From NCBI GenBank assembly GCA_945907225.1, contig CAMDSN010000102.1:1-6234 (forward strand): a stretch of DNA of 6,234 bases, in the 5' to 3' direction. Source of the stretch: Flavobacterium psychrophilum (lineage in GTDB: Bacteria; Bacteroidota; Bacteroidia; Flavobacteriales; Flavobacteriaceae). The position numbers and the translations under genes were made by a program. A model generated the notes under the pieces. That model was not told the origin of the DNA, did no database searches, and worked only from the letters and a program-made list of their open reading frames with translations. The first letter of the stretch is position 1. Every line of letters starts with the position of its first letter. Shown here piece after piece: positions 1 to 5,901 of the stretch.

Positions 1-60
1 ATTTTAATAAAATATTTAACAAAACACCCAAAAAATAAACAATAATTTAAAAACAAAAAA
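1..60 (+). promoter_or_regulatory. G-free, A-rich leader upstream of the exported-protein operon
   Basis: These 60 bases contain no G on the plus strand and are mostly A and T. They precede the first gene and so should be unstructured 5' untranslated leader, as is common in Bacteroidota, where initiation relies on A-rich upstream sequence more than on Shine-Dalgarno pairing. No TTG-N19-TAnnTTTG promoter of the Bacteroidota type is visible here; with no G present, neither element can exist in full, so the operon promoter probably lies upstream of the window. The element TTAAAAACA (47-55) recurs just before the second gene. Confidence 0.4.
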
Positions 61-1278
61 ATGAAAAAATTAATTTTTGCAGTTACAATTTCCTTTTATT
101 CGATTTTTGCTATAGCTCAAGATAATCAAAAAGAAATGAAGGAGACCAAATACAGACGTAGTTCATTACACACTATCTTGATGGAATCATCTAGTTTTCC
201 TAAAAGCGATCAAGTCATTAGCGCCTATTATAATGCCCCTTTCCCAGACAAATATGACAACCATAATATTGGTGCCAAATCATTCAGCCCAGCTAAATAT
301 ACAACCGATACTGTAGAATCTAAAACGCCCGAAATTATTCAACAGTATTTGAAAGATGAGCAAATAGCTAAAAAATTAGTTGCCAAATGGTATAATCGTC
401 AAGATGATGGAAGTTTTGATTATAATTTAATTGGAGAGAGAGGTGCTTTTAATGCTTCCTTTTTAGATGTTAAGACCGCTGAACAATCTAATGATGGTAA
501 AGGGTTATTACAAATTGCAGGATTTGAGCTCATAAATAACACATTTGTTGTAGTATCAACTATGAAGTTTGTTGAAAACGAACCAATAGCAAGAGCAATT
601 CGTGATGGTATTATTTTGTCTTTGAATAATTCCAACGAATTGGTCCGCACTATTGGGGTAAAAGCGGCCGAAAAAGTATACGAAAAAGCAAAAGAAGGAT
701 ATTCAGTATGGACTACTTCTTATCTGTATAAATTGAAGTGGGATAGTTCAGTTGAGGCTGTTTTTTACGACCAAATGTATTTTGAAAAATCTCAAGTGTC
801 AGCTGAAAAAAAATCAAAATTTGATTCTGACAAAGATTTATTTCAAATGGAATTTATCGGTTCACAAAAGGCTACAACTCTTGTAACTTTTTCACTTAAA
901 GAAAAAAGAACTGAAGAGCAAATTATCAATTTATCTGTAACGCGCAACATTGACAAAGTATTTGCTAAATTGCAAAAGAATTTTGATGTGTTTAAGCCAA
1001 AAGTTCCATTATATACCGGCGAACCAATCACTGCTAAAATTGGTTTGAAAGAAGGTTTAGAGGGTGGTGACAAATTTGAAGTTTTAGAGCAAATTCAGGA
1101 TAAAACAGGAAAAATTGAATACAAAAGTATAGGAAAGATTAAAGTGGATGGCGATAAAATTTGGGATAATAGATTTAATCTTGATGAACAATCCAAAACA
1201 GAAGGTGCAATAGACAGGACTACTTTTAAAGGAGGTTCTAAATACTCCTCTGGTTTATTGATAAGACAAATTAAATAA
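61..1278 (+). CDS. Exported protein of unknown function, first gene of a five-gene operon
   Basis: A 405-residue protein with a clear Sec signal peptide: a KK start, a hydrophobic core, and a probable cleavage after AIAQ at residue 20. The mature part has no Cys, no membrane segment and no catalytic motif that I recognise. Visible landmarks are a basic YRRSSLHTIL segment (31-40), a FPDKYDNHNIG segment (61-71), an alpha-helical KKLVAKWYNR stretch (104-113), a predicted beta strand NNTFVVVSTMKFV (159-171), a SYLYKLKWDSS segment (220-230), and a C-terminal module (about 316-373) rich in short strands with the pattern ITAKIGLKEGLEGGDKFEVLE followed by a second strand pair. That last pattern recalls the small beta-barrel ends of FlgT/CsgG-type proteins ('G..eGv..Gd.f.V'), which is inference only. 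From memory, similar proteins occur in Bacteroides beside the same neighbours. The ATG at 61 is the only sensible start because the signal peptide begins there. It is likely periplasmic or attached to the outer membrane through partners. Confidence 0.85.
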   Translation: MKKLIFAVTISFYSIFAIAQDNQKEMKETKYRRSSLHTILMESSSFPKSDQVISAYYNAPFPDKYDNHNIGAKSFSPAKYTTDTVESKTPEIIQQYLKDEQIAKKLVAKWYNRQDDGSFDYNLIGERGAFNASFLDVKTAEQSNDGKGLLQIAGFELINNTFVVVSTMKFVENEPIARAIRDGIILSLNNSNELVRTIGVKAAEKVYEKAKEGYSVWTTSYLYKLKWDSSVEAVFYDQMYFEKSQVSAEKKSKFDSDKDLFQMEFIGSQKATTLVTFSLKEKRTEEQIINLSVTRNIDKVFAKLQKNFDVFKPKVPLYTGEPITAKIGLKEGLEGGDKFEVLEQIQDKTGKIEYKSIGKIKVDGDKIWDNRFNLDEQSKTEGAIDRTTFKGGSKYSSGLLIRQIK

Positions 1279-1325
1279 TTAAATTATTTAATAAATATTA
1301 ACAAAAAAATTAAAAACACAATAAC
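1279..1325 (+). promoter_or_regulatory. 47-base G-free intergenic leader before the first small paralogue
   Basis: This spacer is much longer than the 8-11 base gaps between the later genes of the operon. It is free of G (the G-free run is 1267-1327, ended by the G of the start codon) and contains TTAAAAACA at 1310-1318, the same nine bases found 5 bases before the first gene's start. It most likely serves as an unstructured translation-initiation leader. It could also hold a weak internal promoter or a processing site, but no convincing promoter is seen. Confidence 0.35.
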
Positions 1326-1835
1326 ATGAAACATTTATTAATAACTTTTTTGTCAGTAATTTTATTTAGTTACACTGGCAGTGCACAAGCCAGAAAGAAA
1401 GCTGAAAAAGACACGAAAGAATGGCGATATGAAATTGAAGGAGTTCAACAAGGAGTTTCTGGAACTTATCTTATCAAGGTTTGGTCATATTCCAAAAAGC
1501 GTGATGTTGCCTTAGAGCAGGCCAAAAAAAATGCAGTTCATGGAATTGTATTTAGAGGTTATGCTGGAACTAGCAGAGTATCTGGTCAATCACCCTTAGT
1601 ATCAAATCCCAATATTGAAGAAGAAAAAGCTGACTTTTTTGAAGCCTTTTTCGCTGATGGTGGAAAATACATGAAGTTTGTGTCCTTAACCAGTGATGGC
1701 GCAGTTGCAGCTGAAGATATAATGAAAGTTGGTAAAGAATATAAAGTTGGTGTGTTAATTTCTGTTCGAAAGGAAGATCTTCGAAAAGATTTAGAAAACG
1801 CTGGTATAATTAAGGGATTGTCCTCAGGATTTTAA
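1326..1835 (+). CDS. Exported LPP20-like small protein, paralogue 1
   Basis: A 169-residue protein with a Sec signal peptide, probably cleaved after GSAQ (residue 21). There is no Cys, so it is not a lipoprotein. The mature chain shows a beta segment GTYLIKVWSYSKK (46-58), a helix RDVALEQAKKNAVHGIVF (59-76), a Gly-rich linker, then FFEAFFADGGKYMKFVSL (104-121), a final strand YKVGVLISVRKEDL (139-152) and a C-terminal GIIKGLSSGF. A strand followed by a helix of the type A.EQAKKNA and then a second strand and helix is the general layout of LPP20/FlgT-N-like domains; this fold assignment is inference. It is clearly homologous to the next gene product: W, EQAKKNA, IF.G and FFADGG align at nearly equal spacing (FFADGG at 108-113 here, 102-107 there). 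The next gene starts 11 bases downstream. Function is unknown. Confidence 0.85.
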   Translation: MKHLLITFLSVILFSYTGSAQARKKAEKDTKEWRYEIEGVQQGVSGTYLIKVWSYSKKRDVALEQAKKNAVHGIVFRGYAGTSRVSGQSPLVSNPNIEEEKADFFEAFFADGGKYMKFVSLTSDGAVAAEDIMKVGKEYKVGVLISVRKEDLRKDLENAGIIKGLSSGF

Positions 1836-1846
1836 TTTATTGAATT

Positions 1847-2332
1847 ATGAAAAAAATATTTTTATTATTAATTTTAGTTACTTTAAACAGTTGTATAACT
1901 GCCCAAAAAAAGTCTGCGGGATATTATAATTATAAGACCGAATGTTTAGGTGTAGAATTAGATGGTTCTCAAACCCTAAAAGCTTGGGGAAATGGAAGAA
2001 ATAGAGCTGATGCTGTAGAGCAAGCAAAGAAAAATGCTATGAGAGATGTCATTTTTAATGGTATTAGAGAGGGAAAACAGGACTGCAACCAAAAACCAAT
2101 AATTTTTGAGGTTAATGCACAAGAGAAATATGAAGACTATTTTAATAAGTTCTTTGCAGATGGAGGAGATTTTAAAAATTTTATTTCTCTTAAAGATGAA
2201 AGAATTTTCGATAAAATTTCCAGAGACCGAAAAGCTGTTAAAGAGAGTGTTACTCATGGACTCATCGTCCGTATTCTTCGAGCAGAATTAAAAGCTAAAC
2301 TTATAGCAGATAATATTATTAAACAACAATAG
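1847..2332 (+). CDS. Exported LPP20-like small protein, paralogue 2, possible lipoprotein
   Basis: A 161-residue paralogue of the preceding product. The signal region is hydrophobic and contains LNSC at 13-16, an acceptable lipobox for signal peptidase II, so Cys16 could be lipidated. ITAQ at 17-20 could instead be a signal peptidase I site, like SAQ in its paralogue. Shared landmarks are LKAWGNGRNR (44-53), the helix AVEQAKKNAMRDVIF (56-70), FNKFFADGGDFKNFISL (99-115) and a strand HGLIVRILRAEL (137-148). Unlike paralogue 1 it has two further Cys, C33 and C80, which could form a disulfide in the periplasm. No Bacteroidota surface-export signal (acidic residues straight after the Cys) is present, so if lipidated it probably faces the periplasm. 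No Shine-Dalgarno is visible. The next gene starts 8 bases after the stop, suggesting tight co-expression. Confidence 0.84.
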   Translation: MKKIFLLLILVTLNSCITAQKKSAGYYNYKTECLGVELDGSQTLKAWGNGRNRADAVEQAKKNAMRDVIFNGIREGKQDCNQKPIIFEVNAQEKYEDYFNKFFADGGDFKNFISLKDERIFDKISRDRKAVKESVTHGLIVRILRAELKAKLIADNIIKQQ

Positions 2333-2340
2333 CTAACATC

Positions 2341-3291
2341 ATGAAATTACATTTAAAAAATTTAACTTTTTTATTTTTTGCTATTATTACGTTTCATTCG
2401 TACTCACAAGCAAAAAAACCAATCATTATGGTTGTTCCAAGTGATAATTGGTGTATAACAAATGGATTCTTTTTAGAGTTTGACAACCAAGGAACAAAAA
2501 TTAAGGTTCCCGATTACAAAAAAGCGGTACAGGAAAACATGGATCTTACTTTAGTAATTAACAAGTTTGGAGAGTTAATGGCTGCAAGAGGTTTTCAATT
2601 GAAGTCTCTTGAACAAACTTTAAAGTCATTAGAATCTGATGCGGCAGAAAATGCAATGACTTCTAGTAAGACAAATTCTGGAATAAGTGAAAGTCCTGTT
2701 GATAAGTTGAAGAGTGTCGCAAAAGCTGATATTTGGATGCAAATAAATTGGAAAATTAACACATTTGGCCCAAAAAAATCAGTAACTTTTGACCTTGCAG
2801 GTTTTGATGCTTATTCGGACAAAAATATTGCAGGTGCTTCAGGAACAGGGAACGAACTAATTGGGACACCGCTGCCAATAATGCTTGAGACTGCTGTTTT
2901 ATCTTATTTGGATAATTTTAATGGATTATTACAAAAACATTTCGAAGACATGTTTGAAAATGGTCGTGAAGTCACATTACGCGTTAAGAAGTTTGATTCA
3001 TTTGACGGTGATTTAGAGTCCGAATACGAGGGTGAGGAGCTGGGTTCAATTATCGAAAAATGGGTCTCTGATAATACTGTTAAAGGAAGATTTAGTACTT
3101 CCGATGCATCTGAGAATAAAATGTTTTTTGAACAAGTTCGTATCGCTCTTTTAGATATTAACGGCAAGGCTCAGGATACAAGAGGTTGGGCAAAAGGGCT
3201 ACAAAAGTTTCTTAAAGACAAATATCAAATAACTGCTAAACTTACTATGAAAGGGCTAGGACAAGCAACTATAGTAGTTGGCGAAAAATAA
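2341..3291 (+). CDS. Exported protein, probable DUF6175 family
   Basis: A 316-residue protein with a Sec signal peptide, probably cleaved near SYSQ (residue 23). The mature protein opens with a strand KPIIMVVPSDNWC (26-38), then GFFLEFDNQGTKIKVPDYKKA (42-62), a helix around MDLTLVINKFGELMAARGF (67-85), a polar helical stretch with LESDAAENAMTSSKT (97-111), a strand KADIWMQINWKIN (128-140), a strand KKSVTFDLAGFDAYSDKNIAG (145-165), and a C-terminal half with EYEGEELGSIIEKWV (228-242), GRFSTSDASENKMFFEQVRI (249-268) and a GLGQATIVVGEK end. From memory this matches a Bacteroidota domain of unknown function, DUF6175; a search was not possible. The order strand, 'PSDNW', helix, then 'a.aDi..q..w.i' resembles the CsgG/LpoB/TolB-N type of alpha/beta fold, which is inference. 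No catalytic motif is seen and the only mature Cys is C38. It lies 8 bases from each neighbour, so it should be translated together with them. Confidence 0.86.
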   Translation: MKLHLKNLTFLFFAIITFHSYSQAKKPIIMVVPSDNWCITNGFFLEFDNQGTKIKVPDYKKAVQENMDLTLVINKFGELMAARGFQLKSLEQTLKSLESDAAENAMTSSKTNSGISESPVDKLKSVAKADIWMQINWKINTFGPKKSVTFDLAGFDAYSDKNIAGASGTGNELIGTPLPIMLETAVLSYLDNFNGLLQKHFEDMFENGREVTLRVKKFDSFDGDLESEYEGEELGSIIEKWVSDNTVKGRFSTSDASENKMFFEQVRIALLDINGKAQDTRGWAKGLQKFLKDKYQITAKLTMKGLGQATIVVGEK

Positions 3292-3299
3292 AAATTTAT

Positions 3300-4268
3300 A
3301 TGAAAAAAGTAATTTTAATCTTATGTGTGTTTTGCTTTTCAATTGTTGGCATTTCACAAAATTCTGTCGGAAAATCAGATGACGCCGCTCGTATTGCACT
3401 TACGGCATATGTTCCTGATCAAATTGAAGGAATAACTCCAGCAGTTAGAGCTAATTTAGCAAACAAATTAAGTCAAATTGCAAGTGCTAATGGTTTAGCG
3501 GGTTCATTAAATTCCCGTTTTATAATTACTACAAATATATCTGTTCTAACTAAAGATATAACGTCAACTGCACCACCAATGCATGCTTACACTGTTGAAG
3601 TTACTCTATATATTGGGGATGGAATTGATGGCACTTTGTTTTCTAGTCAATCCGTTACATTAAAAGGAGTTGGTGTTAACGAAACAAAAGCTTATATAGC
3701 AGCTTTAAATGGACTTAAAACAAAAGATTCAGTTTATCAAACTTTTATAGAAAAAGGTAAAAATAAAATTATGGAATACTATAACAGTAAATGTGATTTT
3801 ATTTTAAAAGATGCTCAAACTTGTGCCTCACAAAATAAATTTGAGGAAGCTATTTCTAAACTTACCGCAGTTCCTGAAGTTTGCAAAGAATGTTATGACA
3901 AAGCTATGGATGCTGTTGCACCTATTTATCAAAAACAAATTGACAGAGAATGCAAGCAAAGGTTAATGGAAGCTACTACTGCATGGAATGCATCTCAAGA
4001 TTTATCTAGTGCTGAATCTGCAGGTTATGTACTGTCTCAAATTGAACCTTCAGCTTCTTGTTATAAAGAGGCCTTAAGTCTATCTAATCAGATAGCCAAG
4101 AGAGTTAAAGAGTTGGATCAAAGAGAATGGAAATTCCAAATGAAACAACAACAAGACGACGTAGATATCCAAAAAGCAACTATAAAGGCGGTAAGGGATA
4201 TTGGGGTAGCTTATGGAAATGGTCCAAAAGCTACAGTTGTTAGATATAATGTTTATGGGTGGTGGTAA
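3300..4268 (+). CDS. Exported two-part protein with Cys-bearing helical repeats and YGWW tail
   Basis: A 322-residue protein with a Sec signal peptide, probably cleaved after GISQ (residue 20). Residues 29-140 form an alpha/beta module: RIALTAYV strand, a helix AVRANLANKLSQIASANGL (48-66), a strand RFIITTNISVLTKDI (73-87), a strand YTVEVTLYIGDGIDGTLFSSQSV (97-119) and a helix ETKAYIAALNGL (128-139). Residues 165-269 are helical and hold two related TPR-like units of about 50 residues, each opening with Cys (C165; C218), with an Ala-rich first helix and a CYxxA motif in the second (C198-Y; C254-Y). C175 and C195 add to the first. A charged helix with W277 and several Gln follows, then an end RYNVYGWW. 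Similar proteins with the same ending occur, from memory, in Bacteroides next to the same genes. It is the last operon gene; the terminator follows 28 bases after the stop. Function is unknown; scaffolding or protein binding is plausible. Confidence 0.85.
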   Translation: MKKVILILCVFCFSIVGISQNSVGKSDDAARIALTAYVPDQIEGITPAVRANLANKLSQIASANGLAGSLNSRFIITTNISVLTKDITSTAPPMHAYTVEVTLYIGDGIDGTLFSSQSVTLKGVGVNETKAYIAALNGLKTKDSVYQTFIEKGKNKIMEYYNSKCDFILKDAQTCASQNKFEEAISKLTAVPEVCKECYDKAMDAVAPIYQKQIDRECKQRLMEATTAWNASQDLSSAESAGYVLSQIEPSASCYKEALSLSNQIAKRVKELDQREWKFQMKQQQDDVDIQKATIKAVRDIGVAYGNGPKATVVRYNVYGWW

Positions 4269-4296
4269 ATAATTAATCTTTATAATTTTTTAATAC

Positions 4297-4329
4297 AAAA
4301 GGGCTTCTCTGTAATAAAGAAGTCCTTTT
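4297..4329 (+). terminator. Rho-independent terminator of the exported-protein operon
   Basis: The left arm AAAAGGGCTTCT (4297-4308) pairs with the right arm AGAAGTCCTTTT (4318-4329) around a 9-base loop. All 12 positions pair in the plus-strand RNA, one as G-U. The right arm runs into TTTTTATATT, giving a U-rich tail. It lies 28 bases after the stop of the last operon gene. On the minus strand the G-U pair becomes an A-C mismatch, so the hairpin is better suited to the plus-strand operon, although it may also stop transcription from the convergent kinase gene. Confidence 0.85.
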
Positions 4330-4346
4330 TATATTAGTACAATACC

Positions 4347-4359
4347 AAAAAGTGCTTCT
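4347..4359. repeat. Degenerate copy of the terminator's left arm
   Basis: AAAAAGTGCTTCT here closely repeats the terminator's left arm at 4297-4308 (AAAAGGGCTTCT). It can therefore also pair with the right arm at 4318-4330: 12 of 13 positions pair in plus-strand RNA counting one U-G, with one C-U mismatch. The result is a left-right-left arm order in the 105-base convergent intergenic region, allowing two mutually exclusive hairpins. It lies 14 bases after the stop of the minus-strand kinase gene and may form part of that gene's own 3' end hairpin. Confidence 0.45.
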
Positions 4360-4373
4360 TATATTATAAAACA

Positions 4374-5897
4374 CTATTTAGTTAAACTATAATATTTATA
4401 TAATTTCATATTTAGCTCCCTCGGTATAAATGGTTTTGTAATGTACTCATTTATTCCAATTTGCATTGCTTTTTCTATACTACTATAAGATGTAGATGCT
4501 GTTAATGCAATGATAGGTATTTTAGAGTCTAACCCCCTTATTATGGCAGTCGCTTCAAATCCATCCATTATAGGCATTGATAAATCCATTAAGATAATAT
4601 CATAATTGTTTGATTTGTATTTTTCAACTGCAATAGTACCATTTAAAGCAATATCAATATTCACATTCCAACGAGAAAGTATCTTTTCAGCAATCTTTAT
4701 ATTAATCAAGTTGTCTTCTGCCATTAAAACTTTAAATCCTTCCAAATCTTTTTCTTGAAAATCATTAAATGTTATACTATTTGTTCCATTGCCTTCACTG
4801 AAAACTGGCAAGCTTAAAACAAAACTAAAGTTCGATCCTTTACCTTTTTCACTCTTTAAATCAATTTTTGAATTAAATAAGAGTAATAACTTTTTAGCAA
4901 TTACTAAACCTAAACCTGAACCTCCAAACTTCCTAGTTATTTTTGAGTCTTCTTGTTCAAATTTTTCAAAAATTACATCAAACTTATCCGAGTTAATTCC
5001 GATGCCAGTGTCTATTATTTCAACTTTGAATGTTGTTGTATTTTCTTTAAATAGTAGTTGATTAATCCTAATTGTAATTAATCCGTTTTCTGTAAACTTA
5101 ATCGCGTTAACAATCAGATTTGTTAAAATTTGACTTATTCGAAGTGGGTCGCCAACAAGGTTAGGAATAAAATTTCCGTCTATTTTTAATTCGATTTTAT
5201 TTTTATTTTCAGAGGCTTTTACTTCTAAAGATTTTACTATATCGGTTACTAATTCATTGAAGTTAAATGAAATACTTTCGATTTCTATTTTGTCGGATTC
5301 AATCTTGTTGAAGTCCAAAATATCATTAACGAGTAAATATAAGTTTTGAGATGAATTTTTCATTATGGCTAAATTTTCATGAAAATTGTCATTATTCTTT
5401 TCTCTTTCCATAATGTACAACATGCCAATAATTGCATTTAAAGGCGTGCGAATTTCATGACTCATTGTAGACAAAAAATCTGATTTTGCTTCATTCGCAG
5501 CTTCTGCTTTTAATTTTGCTTCAAAGAGAACTTCCTCTGTTTTTTTTCTAAACTCAATTTCGTCTTCTAAGATTTTAAATAAAATCATAAAATCATCGTC
5601 ATTATCTAGTTTAATATCTTCATTGTCATTCAATTTTTTTATAGTATCGATCAATCTATTTTGAATTGCCTCTTTTTCTTTCAATTCGCCTACTATTCTT
5701 TTATTGATTTCGTTAAACTCAATGTCGTTGAGTCGGATTGATTTGTCATTTAGTTCGGCATCCTTTTCATAATTTGAATAGGATTGATTAACAGCATCTA
5801 TAAATTCCAATGCCAGTGGATTATTATCCAAAAAGTCTTTAGGCAAATATTTATTAATCTGCCTATTGAGTAGCCTATGTATATTATTTGACTCCAT
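4374..5897 (-). CDS. Soluble hybrid histidine kinase with receiver domain
   Basis: A 507-residue protein counted from the ATG at 5897. It has no signal peptide or membrane segment, so it acts in the cytoplasm. The N-terminal part (1-130) opens with RLLNRQINKYLP and FIDAVNQSYSNYEKD, then long charged helices likely to be coiled coil, broken by an acidic Asn/Asp-rich linker near 90-102. HisKA (about 137-203) carries the H-box SHEIRTPLN with phospho-acceptor His147. HATPase_c (about 247-365) has N-box Asn260/Asn264, DTGIG (296-300) and GGSGLGL (325-331). The receiver domain (about 388-504) has acidic Glu394/Asp395, phospho-acceptor Asp438 in MDLSMP, Thr466 and Lys488, so all key residues are intact. 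No HPt or DNA-binding domain follows, so the output partner must be elsewhere. The alternative GTG at 5912 gives 512 residues and overlaps the FIST gene by 11 bases; I prefer the ATG, which lies 4 bases after the FIST stop and begins with MESNN. The upstream FIST protein is the likely sensor that controls it. Confidence 0.93.
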   Translation of the reverse strand: MESNNIHRLLNRQINKYLPKDFLDNNPLALEFIDAVNQSYSNYEKDAELNDKSIRLNDIEFNEINKRIVGELKEKEAIQNRLIDTIKKLNDNEDIKLDNDDDFMILFKILEDEIEFRKKTEEVLFEAKLKAEAANEAKSDFLSTMSHEIRTPLNAIIGMLYIMEREKNNDNFHENLAIMKNSSQNLYLLVNDILDFNKIESDKIEIESISFNFNELVTDIVKSLEVKASENKNKIELKIDGNFIPNLVGDPLRISQILTNLIVNAIKFTENGLITIRINQLLFKENTTTFKVEIIDTGIGINSDKFDVIFEKFEQEDSKITRKFGGSGLGLVIAKKLLLLFNSKIDLKSEKGKGSNFSFVLSLPVFSEGNGTNSITFNDFQEKDLEGFKVLMAEDNLINIKIAEKILSRWNVNIDIALNGTIAVEKYKSNNYDIILMDLSMPIMDGFEATAIIRGLDSKIPIIALTASTSYSSIEKAMQIGINEYITKPFIPRELNMKLYKYYSLTK

Positions 5898-5901
5898 TGG
5901 T

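Noticed and set aside
420..1073. Minus-strand open frames of 76 codons at 420-650 and 843-1073
   Set aside because: They lie inside a well-supported exported-protein gene, have no recognisable protein features and no signals of their own.
1258..1287. Possible Bacteroidota promoter before gene 2: TTG at 1258-1260, 19-base spacer, TAAATTAT at 1280-1287
   Set aside because: Spacing is exact, but the -7 element matches only four of the six fixed positions of TAnnTTTG and the region is so AT-rich that chance matches are expected.
1976..2291. Open frames on both strands within the second small paralogue gene (1976-2257 minus, 2106-2291 plus)
   Set aside because: Low-complexity shadows of the paralogue gene, whose own frame is supported by homology to its neighbour.
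2904..3167. Minus-strand open frame of 87 codons
   Set aside because: Antisense to the DUF6175-like gene; Ser/Pro-rich composition is typical of a shadow frame.
4789..5061. Plus-strand open frame of 90 codons opposite the kinase gene
   Set aside because: It is the antisense of the conserved HATPase region, with Pro/Ser/Lys-rich composition and no protein features.
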